Shown: positions 47,710 to 57,944, counted from the stretch's first letter. The stretch: DNA of 64,000 bases from an uncultured Alistipes sp. (GCA_910584485.1 CAJUAV010000001.1:310001-374000), one strand, 5' to 3'. A program made the numbers and translations. Notes: generated by a model from the letters alone, not told the origin.

Positions 47710-48600
47710 CTACCCTTTCAGGCAGTTTACGATCGTTTCGTTCAGCGCCCGAATGATCGACCCTTTCACATAGGTGCGGCGCACGGCCACGGCGATCTTG
47801 CGCGACATGGCCCCTTTGGCGAGCATTTTGACGCGGTCGCGACGGTCGGCAGGGATGAACTCGATCGCCATTTCGGGGATGATCGTCAACGCCTGCGTGC
47901 AGTCGACGATGCGCATGAGCGTTTCGAGCGAACCCGACTCGAACGAAAAATGCGACGGCATGGCCCGTTTGGCCTGGCACAGCTCGATGATCTGGTCGCG
48001 CATGCAGTTGCCCGGGCTCAAGATCACCAGATCCTTCAGATCGATCTCCTCGATGCGGACATTCTGCCGTTCGTAGAGCGGATTTTCGGGTGAGACATAC
48101 ATATAAAACCGGTCGTTGAACAGCTCGTGTTCGAGGATCCCCTCGCCGCAGGTGCCCCCCGCCACGAGCGCCGCATCGAGGCGGTCGCGCTTGAGCGCCT
48201 CGACGATATCGGCCGTCTTCATCTCCGAAATCTCCAGCTCGACCCGCGGGTAGTCGCGCACGAAAGCGGGCATGAAACGGTGCATGAGATAGGGCGCGAT
48301 GGTCGGGATGACCCCCAACCGCAGCCGTCCCGAGGTCTCCCCCTTCAATTCGCATACCGCCTCGCGGATGTAGTTGAAGGCACGCAGCGTCTCGCGCACC
48401 TGCTCGAGCACCACCTCGCCCGCCTCGGTCGGAACGACGGGCTTTTTCGAGCGGTCGAGCAGAATCACCTCCAGCTCCTCTTCGAGCGCCTTGACCTGCA
48501 TCGACAGCGAAGGCTGCGTCACGAAGCAGTGCTCGGCCGCCTGCGAAAAGCTGCCGCAGTTGGCCACGGCCAACAGATATTCGAGTTGAACGATCGTCAT
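47710..48600 (-). CDS. oxyR: OxyR, LysR-type peroxide sensor
   Basis: 296-residue LysR-family regulator: N-terminal winged HTH (MTIVQLEYLLAVANCGSFSQAAEHCFVTQPSLSMQVKALEEEL in outline) and a periplasmic-binding-like sensor domain. The peroxide-sensing pair is present at Cys199 and Cys208 in SPGNCMRDQIIELCQA, the same numbers and spacing as E. coli OxyR. It should activate antioxidant genes after disulfide formation. Single gene; TATATTTG on its strand at 48623-48630. No antioxidant target gene adjoins it. Confidence 0.93.
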   Translation of the reverse strand: MTIVQLEYLLAVANCGSFSQAAEHCFVTQPSLSMQVKALEEELEVILLDRSKKPVVPTEAGEVVLEQVRETLRAFNYIREAVCELKGETSGRLRLGVIPTIAPYLMHRFMPAFVRDYPRVELEISEMKTADIVEALKRDRLDAALVAGGTCGEGILEHELFNDRFYMYVSPENPLYERQNVRIEEIDLKDLVILSPGNCMRDQIIELCQAKRAMPSHFSFESGSLETLMRIVDCTQALTIIPEMAIEFIPADRRDRVKMLAKGAMSRKIAVAVRRTYVKGSIIRALNETIVNCLKG

Positions 48601-48622
48601 AATTTCGGATTATTGAAGCACA

Positions 48623-48630
48623 CAAATATA
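48623..48630 (-). promoter_or_regulatory. -7 element of oxyR
   Basis: CAAATATA on plus, TATATTTG on minus, 23 bases from the oxyR ATG. Confidence 0.65.
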
Positions 48631-48763
48631 TCAAAAAAAACAATACGTTCAAACTTTTTTGGCCGCCGCTCGGCTTTTTCGTATTTTCGCGACAAATTGT
48701 TCGGTGCGAAGCGCCAACGCTTTCGGACCGACCGCACGTAGCATCAAAAACGACCTATTCGAT

Positions 48764-49888
48764 ATGAAAAAAATCATTCTGACGGGCGACCGCCCGACCG
48801 GAAGACTTCATCTGGGACACTATGTGGGCTCGCTGCGCCGCCGCGTCGAGTTGCAGGATTCGGGCGAGTTCGACGCCATCTACATCATGATCGCCGATGC
48901 GCAGGCCCTCACCGACAACTGGGACAACCCCGAGAAGGTGCGCCAGAACATCATCGAGGTGGCCCTCGACTACCTCTCGGCAGGACTCGACCCGTCGCGC
49001 GTGACGATCTTCATCCAGTCGCACGTCGCCGAGCTGTGCGAGCTGGCGTTCTATTACCTGAACCTCGTGACCGTGCAGCGGTTGCAGCGCAACCCGACCG
49101 TCAAGGCCGAAATGCAGCTGCGCGGCTTCTCGGAGCAGGCCGAAGCGGGCGACACGACCCAAAAGCAGGGGCTGCCCGTCGGCTTCTTCTGCTACCCTGT
49201 CTCGCAGGCCTCGGACATCACGGCGTTCCGCGCGACGACCGTTCCCGCAGGCGAAGACCAGGAGCCGATGGTGGAACAGACGCGCGAAATCGTCCACAAA
49301 TTCAACGCGCTGTACGGCGAAACGCTCGTCGAACCCGCCATCCTGCTGCCCGAGAACGCCGCCTGCCTGCGCCTGCCCGGCACCGACGGCAAGGCCAAAA
49401 TGTCGAAATCGCTCGGCAACTGCATCTACCTCTCCGATACGGCCGCCGAGGTCAAGAAGAAGGTGATGGGCATGTATACCGATCCCGACCACCTGCGCGT
49501 CGAGGATCCCGGCAAGGTCGAGGGCAACACGGTCTTCACCTACCTGGACGCCTTCTGCCGCCCCGAACATTTCGAAAAATACCTCCCCGAATACGCATCG
49601 CTCGACGCGCTCAAGGAGCACTACCGTCGCGGCGGACTGGGCGACGTGAAGGTCAAGAAGCTGCTCATTGCCATTCTCAACGAAACGCTCGACCCGATCC
49701 GCGAACGCCGCCGCTACTACGAAGAGCGCATCGAGGAGGTCTACCGCATCCTCGAAGAGGGTTCGGAGCGGGCCCGCCAAACGGCTTCCGAAACCCTGCG
49801 CGACGTGCGCAATGCCATGCGCATCAACTATTTCGAAGACAAGGAGCTGATCGCCGCGCAGGCCAAGGCATACGCCGAAAAACAATAA
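48764..49888 (+). CDS. trpS: Tryptophanyl-tRNA synthetase
   Basis: Class I aminoacyl-tRNA synthetase charging tRNA-Trp. 374 residues from ATG 48764. HIGH-type motif GRLHLGHYVG at residues 12-22 and KMSKS in GTDGKAKMSKSLGN; tryptophan-pocket region YPVSQASDITAFRATTVPAGEDQ. The longer-than-E. coli form with helical C-terminus RRYYEERIEEVYRILEEG is common in Bacteroidota. Divergent from oxyR; the promoter is uncertain, TATTTTCG near 48679 being the best but imperfect match. Confidence 0.97.
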   Translation: MKKIILTGDRPTGRLHLGHYVGSLRRRVELQDSGEFDAIYIMIADAQALTDNWDNPEKVRQNIIEVALDYLSAGLDPSRVTIFIQSHVAELCELAFYYLNLVTVQRLQRNPTVKAEMQLRGFSEQAEAGDTTQKQGLPVGFFCYPVSQASDITAFRATTVPAGEDQEPMVEQTREIVHKFNALYGETLVEPAILLPENAACLRLPGTDGKAKMSKSLGNCIYLSDTAAEVKKKVMGMYTDPDHLRVEDPGKVEGNTVFTYLDAFCRPEHFEKYLPEYASLDALKEHYRRGGLGDVKVKKLLIAILNETLDPIRERRRYYEERIEEVYRILEEGSERARQTASETLRDVRNAMRINYFEDKELIAAQAKAYAEKQ

Positions 49889-49909
49889 TCGGGCTTCTGC
49901 CGCAGGTCG

Positions 49910-50185
49910 GCAGGAGGGGCCGGCCTCTGCGAGATCGAACCGGTCGCAACGGTTCGCCGGCGGCAGGACGGGTCGAGCCTGCGGCGAGAGTTACCGTCCG
50001 CTACAGGGAAAGACGCATTTATACATCGAATTCCGGTCGGGACGGAGCTGGCGAAGCGCACGCAGGCGAAAGAGCTGCGGGCCTTCGCGGCGCGAAGCTC
50101 CGGCCCGCCGATTGCTTCGCAATCGATCCTGCCTCGAAAGCCCTCCGCCCGAGGGCGGCTGCGGGCTGCCGCACTGACGTGCAAA
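49910..50185. repeat. Mosaic repeat cluster
   Basis: Fills the 337-base trpS-ClC gap. Contains a diverged GTTCGCCGGCGGCAGG module (from about 49953), GCGGGCCTTCGCGGCGCGAAGCTCCGGCCCGCC (about 50078) followed by hairpin GATTGC-TTC-GCAATC (50110-50124), and half of the CCTCCGCCCGAGGGCGGCTGCGGGCTGCC module. Confidence 0.83.
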
Positions 50186-50225
50186 CCTGATACGACCTCT
50201 GTTACCGACACGTAGCAAACGACTC

Positions 50226-52007
50226 ATGCTGATACCGACCGATCGCATCTACGAACATTTCCTGCGCCTCACGCGCAGGCTCTCCACCCGACAGATCCTC
50301 ATGCTGCTGGCCGTGGCGGTGGGTCTCGCCGCAGGGGTGGGAACCTACCTCTTCGAAATGCTGCTCTACACGATCGAGGGCAGCCTCACGCGCTGGTTCC
50401 CCGTCGACAAGGCCCACTTCCTCTACCTGATCTACCCCGCCGTCGGCATCGTGCTGGCCACGCTCTTCGTGCGGTACATCGTTCGGGATAACATCTCGGA
50501 AGGGGTGACGCGCGTCCTGTACGCCATGTCGAGCCGCGATTCGCGCATCGCCCCCCACAACTGCTGGACCTCGGTCGTGGGCGGCGCCACGACGATCGGA
50601 TTCGGCGGTTCGGTGGGTCCCGAGGCGCCGATCGTCCTCACGGGGGCCGCCATCGGCTCGAACATCGGCCGTCTGGCCCGTCTGAACTACAAGCACACCA
50701 CCCTGCTGCTCTGCTGCGGAGCGGGGGCTGCTCTGGCGGCGATCTTCAAGGCCCCGATCACGGGCGTGATCTTCGTCTTCGAAATCCTCATGCTCGACAT
50801 CACCGCCACGTCGATCATCCCGCTGCTCATCGCCACCGTCACGGCGACCACCGTCGCCTTCCTGCTGCGCGGCTTCGACCCGATCATCGCCATCACGCTG
50901 CGGCCCGAAGATGCCTTCGAACTGTGGCAGATACCGCTCTTCATCCTCCTCGGCATCGTCTGCGGCCTCATGGCATGGTACTTCACCTCGATGAACTCGC
51001 GCGTCGGGAGCTTCTTCAAGCGGCAGCCGTCGCAATACCGCAAATGGCTTTTCGGCGGCGCCCTGCTCGGCATCCTGATCTTCATCTTCCCGCCCCTCTA
51101 CGGCGAAGGCTACGAAGGGTTCGTCGCCCTCATGCACGGCCGCACGAAAACCCTCTTCGACAACTCGCTCTTCTACCGCTTCAGCGACATCGACTGGGTG
51201 GTGATCCTCTTCATCGTCGCCACGATGTTCTTCAAGGTGATCGCCATGGCCACGACCAACGCCGCGGGCGGCGTCGGCGGTACCTTCGCCCCGTCGCTCT
51301 TCGTCGGCGCCTTCACCGGCGCCGCGCTGGCACTCCTCTGCAACACCCTCTTCGGCTGGGAGGTGCCCATCGCCTCGTTCACGCTCGTCGGCATGGCGGG
51401 CGTCATGGCGGGCGTCATGAACGCCCCCCTCACCTCGATCTTCCTCATCGCCGAGCTCTCGAACGGCTACGGGCTCTTCATCCCGCTGATGATTACCTCG
51501 TGCATCGCCTTCGCCGTGGATTACTGGCTCGATCCCGACTCGATCTACACGAAACAGCTGCGCCAGCGCGGCGAGCTGCTCACCCACGACAAAGACCAGT
51601 CGGTATGCGTTTTCCTGAAGCTCAACGAGTTGATGGAGACCGATTTCGTCCGCATCCGCGAACACATGACCCTCGGCGACCTGATTCAGATCATCTCGAC
51701 GGCCCATCGCAACATCTTCCCCGTCATCGACGATTTCGGCCGTCTGCTGGGCGTCATCCAGCTCGACGACCTGCGCAAGGATATGTTCAAGCGCGAAAAA
51801 TACGGGCTGCCCGTCTCGACCTACATGATCCAGCCGCCCGACCGCATCCTCCAGCACGAAGCGATTCAAAGCATCCTGCCCAAATTCGAGGACAAGCACA
51901 CCTGGATGCTCCCCGTGGTCGACAAGCAGAACCACTATCTGGGCTTCATCTCCAAATCACGCATTCTGAACGCCTACCGCGAACAGCTGGTCAAAATCCA
52001 GCAATAG
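50226..52007 (+). CDS. ClC-type chloride channel/antiporter with CBS domains
   Basis: 593 residues. A ClC membrane domain of about ten or more helices (residues 20-440) with the selectivity motifs GFGGSVGPEAPIVLTGAAIGS, KAPITGVIFVFEI and GGVGGTFAPSLFVGA, then two cytosolic CBS domains (about 450-590; VRIREHMTLGDLIQIISTAHRNIFPVIDDFGRLLGVI and the HTWMLPVVDKQNHYLGFI half). The Glu in GPEAP occupies the gating-glutamate position, which would favour an H+/Cl- exchanger, an inference. Single gene between repeat clusters. Confidence 0.94.
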   Translation: MLIPTDRIYEHFLRLTRRLSTRQILMLLAVAVGLAAGVGTYLFEMLLYTIEGSLTRWFPVDKAHFLYLIYPAVGIVLATLFVRYIVRDNISEGVTRVLYAMSSRDSRIAPHNCWTSVVGGATTIGFGGSVGPEAPIVLTGAAIGSNIGRLARLNYKHTTLLLCCGAGAALAAIFKAPITGVIFVFEILMLDITATSIIPLLIATVTATTVAFLLRGFDPIIAITLRPEDAFELWQIPLFILLGIVCGLMAWYFTSMNSRVGSFFKRQPSQYRKWLFGGALLGILIFIFPPLYGEGYEGFVALMHGRTKTLFDNSLFYRFSDIDWVVILFIVATMFFKVIAMATTNAAGGVGGTFAPSLFVGAFTGAALALLCNTLFGWEVPIASFTLVGMAGVMAGVMNAPLTSIFLIAELSNGYGLFIPLMITSCIAFAVDYWLDPDSIYTKQLRQRGELLTHDKDQSVCVFLKLNELMETDFVRIREHMTLGDLIQIISTAHRNIFPVIDDFGRLLGVIQLDDLRKDMFKREKYGLPVSTYMIQPPDRILQHEAIQSILPKFEDKHTWMLPVVDKQNHYLGFISKSRILNAYREQLVKIQQ

Positions 52008-52029
52008 ACTTTCGGGGAGGGGTGTTGCG

Positions 52030-52605
52030 GCAGGTGGCTGCGCGCGACACGCGATTCGGATTCGGCCCGCAGCCGAGCGGAGGGGCTTGCACGAGCCCTG
52101 CGGCGAGTTGCAGCCCTCCGCCAGGGGGCGGCTGCGGGCTGCCGACGTCTGCGACGTCGAACCAGCCTGTTCGCCGACGGCGGCTGGAGGCCTGTCGAGC
52201 CTGCGGGCGAGACTTGCCGTTCTGCCGCATGGGGCGGCGGCGAACGGCACGCGCTGCCGCGCGAACCCGTTCGGGTCGAAGCCTGCGGAGGGCACGCAGG
52301 ATGCGGACGCAGGCTGTCGCACTGCGTGCAATCGGGGCTCGGAGCAGCCTGTCCTCGGGCGGCAGCTTGCGAAGCGCACGCAACGAGCGAACGCGAGCAG
52401 CGGGCCTTCGCCGCCGAAAGCTGCGGCCCGCCATTGCTGCGCAATGACCCATACACACAAAACGCGAACCCGCTCGGGTCGAAGCATGCGGAGGGCGAGC
52501 AGGATGCGGACACAGACTGCGGGCTTTCAGCGCGCGGAGGCTTCGGCCCGCCGCGCTGCGCGCGAGCCCTCGTACATCCGCTGACGACCAGGCAACGGGA
52601 TCGAC
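52030..52605. repeat. Mosaic GC-rich palindromic repeat cluster
   Basis: Nearly all of the 700-base gap. In order: CAGCCGAGCGGAGG..CAGCCCTCCGCCAGGGGGCGGCTGCGGGCTGCC (52071-52143) with hairpin GACGTC-TGC-GACGTC (52144-52158), the GTTCGCCGACGGC module (52168-52265), GGTCGAAGCCTGCGGAGGGCACGCAGGATGCGGAC, GCGGGCCTTCGCC..GAAAGCTGCGGCCCGCC (about 52400) with ATTGC-TGCG-CAAT, and a block CGCGCGAGCCCTCGTACATC shared with 38980. No gene seen. Confidence 0.86.
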
Positions 52606-52663
52606 CCAACCATAACAGCGCCCCTCACCCACATCAAACGCCCTCTCTCCCGAAAAACAAAAT

Positions 52664-52687
52664 CCCGTACGGCAAAGGCCGTACGGG
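52664..52687 (-). terminator. Terminator of the DUF2723 gene
   Basis: CCCGTACGGC and GCCGTACGGG pair perfectly around four bases. On the minus strand ATTTTGTTTTT follows; it lies 27 bases past the stop. Confidence 0.85.
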
Positions 52688-52714
52688 ACTTGATTGTGAT
52701 TGCGCGCACGTGCG

Positions 52715-55700
52715 TCACCGCACCTCCGCCGTATCGAAGCGGGGCAGCAGCGTATCGATCGGATCGGGCCGATCGCCCACGTCGAGCAGTTTGTCCTCCG
52801 AAACGCCCAGCGTGCGATAGTACTCGTTCAGCTCCCGCACGATGTCGTAACGGCGGGCGTAGGTGGCCAGGAAATAGGCCTCCTCCAGCTCGTTGAGGCG
52901 GCGCGCCAGTTCGGCGTCGATCATGTCGGCCTGAAACCCTTCGAAGCCGAGGTAGTACTCGATGTATTCGATCGTGTTGTGCACGTAGTCGCGCATCAGC
53001 CGATCGCCCTTCTCGGCCGCACCCTCGACGCCCATCGCATCGGCGGCGTAGTAGGCCTCCAGGAAGGGATAGGTATTGCGGTCCGTGAAGCGGAGCTGCG
53101 TGGTCGGCAGCCGCTCCAGCCCCAGGTCGAGCAGCTCGACCGCCTCTTCGGGCCGGTTTTGCCGCAGCAGCTCCTTCGCCACGCGGGCGAACGACGAGCG
53201 GGCCCCCGCGGCTCCGAGGTTATACTGCGTGAAATAGTCGACATAGACGTCGGGGTCGGCCAGATTGCCGTAACGAAAGGTCTCCTTCAGCAGCGGCGCC
53301 GCATAGTCGGGATCGATGCGGCCGATCTCCCACGTGCTCTCGACGGGGGTGCGGATCGGCACGAGGCGGTAGGCATAGCCGTCGAACTGGAGGTAATCCA
53401 TCAGCCCCAGATCCTGCAAAATATAGACCTGCGTGAGGTAGATCGGGCGTTTCCAGTCGAAATTGGCCAGCAGGTCGAGCAGCATGAGCTTCGTCTTGTC
53501 GATCGAGCTGCCGCGCAGTTCGAGGAAGACCGTGTCGACCATCCGATCGCGGTCGGCCTCCCTGACGATCCCCGAGGCGATCGCGTTCTCCTTGTCGACG
53601 GGCAGGGCGATGCGGCGCGTGGGAATGAAATCGGCCGACGAACCGTCGACGAGCTTGATCTGCGAGGCGGGATCGTCGCTGCGGACGAAGGCCATCACCT
53701 CCTTGATATCCACCGCCCGATCGACCACCTCCTTGATCGGCACCCAGTCGTTCCGATAGGTGTATTTGTGCTTCGGCAGCGAGAAGGGAACCCCCGCCGC
53801 ATCGTTCGCCGCACTCTTCATCTCGTCGATGTACCACTCGCCGCCGAGGTAGGAGGTGTTCATGATGCGCACGTCGGGACGCACGCCGTAGACCTCCTGG
53901 TTGTTCCAAAGCGGGAAGGTGTCGTTGTCGCCGTAGTTGAGGATGATCGAGTTCGGCAGGGTCGATTGCAGGTAATTCCAGCCGATGTCGCGCGCCATGT
54001 AACGGCCCGAACGGTCGTGGTCGTCCCAGTTCTGCGCCGCGAGCAGCACCGGTACGCCGAGGCAGACGACGGTCGCCGCCGCCGCCACGACCTTCGTATC
54101 GCGGCGGGCGATCCAGGCGAAGAGCTCGCGCAGGGCCAGCACGCCCAGCCCCAGCCAGATCGAGAAGGCGTAGAACGAACCCGCATAGACGTAGTCGCGT
54201 TCGCGCGGCTCGCCGGGCGAGGTGTTGAAATAGACCACCAGCGCCACGCCCGTCATGACGAAGAGCCACAGCACGATCGAGAAGTTGCGCTGATCGCGGT
54301 TGAGCTGGTAGACCAATCCGATGAGCCCGAGCAGGAAGGGCAGGAAATAGTAGGTGTTGCGCCCCTCGTTTTCGGCCACCTCGCGGGGCAGGTTCCGCTG
54401 CGGTCCCGTGTAGGCCTCGTCGATGAACGGAATGCCCGAGAGCCAGTTGCCGTCCAGAATGGTGGCGCCGACGGGCTGGATATCGCTCTGACGACCGACG
54501 AAATTCCAGAGGAAATAACGCCAGTACATGTAGTTGAGCTGGTAGGTGAAGAAATAGTTCAGGTTTTCGAGGAAGGTGGGCTCCACCACCGTCTGTGCGC
54601 CGTAACCGTCGTTGTAGGTGCGTTTGCGGCCGAAATCGAGCACCTCCTGCCGCAGCGGGCGACCCGCCTCGTCGCGGCGGATCTCGCCGTTTTCGTCGCG
54701 CACGACCTCCGTTTTGGTGCGGTAGGCGCCCCACTGGCGGTACTCCTTCTCCCCCTTGTTGTAGTTCCACATGCGCGGAAAGAGGTGCATAAAGCCCTCG
54801 GGGAAGGTGTAGCCCGCGATCGAGGTGCCCTGACGGTACTTGCCGTCCTCGTCCAGATACCACGTCTTGCGTTCGGTATAGCCCGTCGGAGGAGCCGAGT
54901 AATAGGCGCCGTAGAGCAGCGGACGATTGCCGTACTGGTCGCGGTTGAGGAACGAGAGCAGGGCATGGGGGTTGCTCGGGTTGTTCGAGTTCATCGGCAG
55001 GTTGGCCGCGGCGCGGATCGTCACCGTGGCGTACGAGGAGAAGCCGATGAGAATCATCGTCGTCGAGAGCAGGATCATGTTCCAGACGACCTGTCCCCGA
55101 CAGTGGGTGCGCCACGCCGCCCACCCGAGGCCACCGACGAGGGCCAGCGCGAAGAGCGCCATACCGAGGTTCACGGGCAGCCCCAGCGTATTGACGAAGA
55201 AGAGATCGATCATCGCCCCGACGTAGACCGTGTAGGGGATGATGATGCCGTTGATGAAGAGCAGGATGGCCCCCGCGACGAGGGTCGCCAGCACCATGCC
55301 GCGCACGGTCACGCGCTCCGTCTTGCGGAAATAGTAGATGAAGACCAGCGCGGGAATCGTCAGCAGGTTCAGGATGTGCACGCCGATCGAAAGCCCCATC
55401 AGGTAGGCGATCAGCACGATCCAGCGCGCCGAATGGGGTTCGTCGGCCTCCTCCTCCCACTTGAGCATGAGCCAAACGACGAGCGCCGTAAACATCGACG
55501 AGAGGGCGTAGACCTCGCCTTCGATGGCCGAAAACCAGAAGGTGTCGGTGAAGGTATAGGCCAGCGCACCGACGGCGCCCGCGCCGAGCACGGCGATGGT
55601 GTCGGTCGGGGTCAGGCGCCTGCCGCCGCGCGTCACGAGGCGTCGGGCCAGGTGGGTGATCGTCCAGAAGAGGAAGAGGATGCAGAAGGCGCTCGCGAAG

Positions 55701-55948
55701 GAGTTCATGGCGTTCACCGCGACGCCCACGTAGTCGGGCGAGGGGGCGAAGAGGGTCGCCAGACGGGCCAGCATCATGAAGAGCGGCGCACCGGGCGGGT
55801 GGCCCACTTCGAGCTTGTAGGAGGTGGCGATGAACTCCGAGCAGTCCCAGAGGCTCGACACGGGCTCCATGGTCAGCAGGTAGGTCGTCGCCGCAACGGC
55901 GAAGACCGCCCAGCCGACGAGGTTGTTCCAGCGTTTGAAAGATGTCAT
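52715..55948 (-). CDS. DUF2723 family membrane protein, probable GT-C glycosyltransferase
   Basis: 1077 residues from ATG 55948 (longer frames run through upstream repeats). N-terminal DUF2723 membrane domain: TTYLLTMEPVSSLWDCSEFIATSYKLEVGHPPGAPLFMMLARLATL in outline, with acidic residues right after helix 1 as in GT-C enzymes; about 12 or more helices to ~residue 560, including GDNDTFPLWNNQEVYGVRPDVR just after. The last ~450 residues are soluble and helical. The family includes eukaryotic TMEM260, a protein O-mannosyltransferase, so transfer of mannose to exported proteins in the periplasm is plausible but not shown. Single gene. Confidence 0.88.
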   Translation of the reverse strand: MTSFKRWNNLVGWAVFAVAATTYLLTMEPVSSLWDCSEFIATSYKLEVGHPPGAPLFMMLARLATLFAPSPDYVGVAVNAMNSFASAFCILFLFWTITHLARRLVTRGGRRLTPTDTIAVLGAGAVGALAYTFTDTFWFSAIEGEVYALSSMFTALVVWLMLKWEEEADEPHSARWIVLIAYLMGLSIGVHILNLLTIPALVFIYYFRKTERVTVRGMVLATLVAGAILLFINGIIIPYTVYVGAMIDLFFVNTLGLPVNLGMALFALALVGGLGWAAWRTHCRGQVVWNMILLSTTMILIGFSSYATVTIRAAANLPMNSNNPSNPHALLSFLNRDQYGNRPLLYGAYYSAPPTGYTERKTWYLDEDGKYRQGTSIAGYTFPEGFMHLFPRMWNYNKGEKEYRQWGAYRTKTEVVRDENGEIRRDEAGRPLRQEVLDFGRKRTYNDGYGAQTVVEPTFLENLNYFFTYQLNYMYWRYFLWNFVGRQSDIQPVGATILDGNWLSGIPFIDEAYTGPQRNLPREVAENEGRNTYYFLPFLLGLIGLVYQLNRDQRNFSIVLWLFVMTGVALVVYFNTSPGEPRERDYVYAGSFYAFSIWLGLGVLALRELFAWIARRDTKVVAAAATVVCLGVPVLLAAQNWDDHDRSGRYMARDIGWNYLQSTLPNSIILNYGDNDTFPLWNNQEVYGVRPDVRIMNTSYLGGEWYIDEMKSAANDAAGVPFSLPKHKYTYRNDWVPIKEVVDRAVDIKEVMAFVRSDDPASQIKLVDGSSADFIPTRRIALPVDKENAIASGIVREADRDRMVDTVFLELRGSSIDKTKLMLLDLLANFDWKRPIYLTQVYILQDLGLMDYLQFDGYAYRLVPIRTPVESTWEIGRIDPDYAAPLLKETFRYGNLADPDVYVDYFTQYNLGAAGARSSFARVAKELLRQNRPEEAVELLDLGLERLPTTQLRFTDRNTYPFLEAYYAADAMGVEGAAEKGDRLMRDYVHNTIEYIEYYLGFEGFQADMIDAELARRLNELEEAYFLATYARRYDIVRELNEYYRTLGVSEDKLLDVGDRPDPIDTLLPRFDTAEVR

Positions 55949-55989
55949 GCGATATGGTTCGGTTTTCTGTTTGTTTCGGTTGCCGCGGC

Positions 55990-56330
55990 CGTCCATAGCC
56001 GCGAGAGCGACTCCGCGCTCCGAGTCTTCGCAGGGTGCGGGCCGCCGCACGGACGGCGATTTCCGCGCTGCCCGCAGCCGAGCGGAGGGGCCTGCCGCGA
56101 GCCGTTCGGCGAGTTTGCAGCCCTCCGCCGGGGGGGGGCTGCGGGTGCCGCACGGACAGCGATTTCCGCACAGCCCGCAGCCGAGCGGAGCGGCCTGCGA
56201 CGAGCTTTGCGAGAAGCAGCCCTCCACCAGGGGGCGGCGGCGGGCTGCCGCGCTAAACGCGCGTTCTTCAGGCCGGGGCTCGTGGTGCGCCGACGGCGGG
56301 GCGACGGGAGCCGCCCGACGATTCGGCAAA
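55990..56330. repeat. Mosaic repeat cluster
   Basis: In the 510-base gap between the DUF2723 gene and cysS. Two tandem copies of the CCGCAGCCGAGCGGAG..GCAGCCCTCCRCC.GGGGGCGGC.GCGGG module at about 56073-56150 and 56173-56250, each preceded by GCCGCACGGACRGCGATTTCCGC (56050 and 56148, about 100 bases apart). 56330-56431 is ordinary spacer. Confidence 0.84.
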
Positions 56331-56431
56331 AGTAATCATTTAACGCCGAACCTGCAATCTTATTGTCCGCGTTTCTCGATCGAATCGTCATCTTTTCGGG
56401 TGCAGGATTTCCGCGATGCGCGAAAATTTAC

Positions 56432-56439
56432 TACTTTTG
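56432..56439 (+). promoter_or_regulatory. -7 element of cysS
   Basis: TACTTTTG, 22 bases before the cysS ATG. Confidence 0.68.
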
Positions 56440-56460
56440 CACCATTAGATTCTTTCAGCC

Positions 56461-57930
56461 ATGAAAACCGAACTCACGCTTTACAATACCCTGACGCGCC
56501 GCAAGGAGCGGTTCGAACCGCTGACCGAAGGGCGCGTGGGCATGTACGTCTGCGGACCGACCGTCTACGGCGATCCGCACCTCGGCCACGCCCGTCCCGC
56601 CGTCACGTTCGACCTGCTGTTCCGCTACCTGAAAGCCGAAGGCTACAAGGTGCGCTACGTGCGCAACATCACCGACGTCGGGCACCTCGAACACGATGCC
56701 GACGAAGGCGAGGACAAGATCGCCCGCAAGGCGCGGATCGAACAGCTCGAGCCGATGGAGGTGGCCCACTACTACACGGAGCGCTACCACCGCGCCATGG
56801 AGGCGCTGAACGTCCTCTCGCCCTCGATCGAGCCCCACGCCTCGGGCCACATCATCGAGCAGATCGCGCTGGTCGAGCGCATCCTCGAAGCGGGTTACGC
56901 CTACGTCTCGAACGGCTCGGTCTATTTCGACGTCGCCGCATACGACCGCAAGCACCGCTACGGCCGTCTTTCGGGCCGCAACCTCGAAGACATCGTGCTG
57001 AACACGCGCGAACTGGACGGGCAGAGCGACAAGCGTCACCCCTACGATTTCGCTCTCTGGAAAAAGGCCTCGCCCGAACACATCATGCGCTGGCCCTCGC
57101 CCTGGAGCGACGGCTTCCCGGGCTGGCACGCCGAGTGCACCGCCATGAGCACGAAATACCTCGGCGAGCGCTTCGACATCCACGGCGGCGGCATGGACCT
57201 CATGTTCCCCCACCACGAATGCGAAATCGCCCAGTCGACGGCCGCCCTCGGCTGCGACTCGGCACGCTACTGGGTCCACAACAACATGATTACGATCAAC
57301 GGACAGAAGATGGGCAAGTCGCTCGGCAACTTCATCACCCTCGAAGAGCTCTTCACGGGCAGCCACCGACTGCTGGCGCAGGCCTACTCCCCCATGACGA
57401 TCCGTTTCTTCGTCCTCCAGGCCCACTACCGCTCGACGCTCGATTTCTCGAACGAGGCGCTCCAGGCGGCCGAAAAGGGACTCGACCGCCTCATGAAGGG
57501 TTTCGAGGCGCTCGCGAAGATCAAGCCCGCCGCGCAGTCGACCGTGCAGCCTGAAGAGCTCGAACGGCGCTGCGCCGAGGCGATGGCCGACGACCTGAAC
57601 TCGCCGATGGTCATCTCCGCCCTCTTCGACTGGGTGCGCATCATCAACCAGGCGGCCGACGGCAAGGAGTCGCTGACGGCCGACGACATCGCACGTCTGA
57701 CGGAGACCTTCCGCCGCTACGCCTTCGAGATCCTCGGTCTGAAGGAGCAGAACGCCGCGGCAGGCGGTCGCGACTACGTAACGCCGCTCGTCGAAATGCT
57801 GCTGGCCGAGCGCCTGAAGGCGCGTGCCGCCAAGGATTGGGCCGCTTCGGACCGCATCCGCGACGGGCTGGCCGCCGCAGGCATCCGCGTCAAGGACCGC
57901 AAGGAGGGCACCGACTGGGAGCTGGAGTAA
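56461..57930 (+). CDS. cysS: Cysteinyl-tRNA synthetase
   Basis: Class I synthetase charging tRNA-Cys. 489 residues. Zinc-binding Cys in MYVCGPTVYGDPHLGHARP, which also holds the HIGH motif as HLGH; further zinc ligands in GWHAECTAMS and FPHHECEIAQS. The second signature reads KMGKSLGN instead of KMSKS, which occurs in other members. Helical C-terminal tRNA-binding part ends IRVKDRKEGTDWELE. Promoter directly upstream. Confidence 0.97.
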   Translation: MKTELTLYNTLTRRKERFEPLTEGRVGMYVCGPTVYGDPHLGHARPAVTFDLLFRYLKAEGYKVRYVRNITDVGHLEHDADEGEDKIARKARIEQLEPMEVAHYYTERYHRAMEALNVLSPSIEPHASGHIIEQIALVERILEAGYAYVSNGSVYFDVAAYDRKHRYGRLSGRNLEDIVLNTRELDGQSDKRHPYDFALWKKASPEHIMRWPSPWSDGFPGWHAECTAMSTKYLGERFDIHGGGMDLMFPHHECEIAQSTAALGCDSARYWVHNNMITINGQKMGKSLGNFITLEELFTGSHRLLAQAYSPMTIRFFVLQAHYRSTLDFSNEALQAAEKGLDRLMKGFEALAKIKPAAQSTVQPEELERRCAEAMADDLNSPMVISALFDWVRIINQAADGKESLTADDIARLTETFRRYAFEILGLKEQNAAAGGRDYVTPLVEMLLAERLKARAAKDWAASDRIRDGLAAAGIRVKDRKEGTDWELE

Positions 57931-57944
57931 GCACGGCGGAGGTA

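Noticed and set aside
52715..56329. 1204-residue version of the DUF2723 protein
   Set aside because: The extra N-terminal part is translated mosaic repeat; the family N-terminus begins at ATG 55948.
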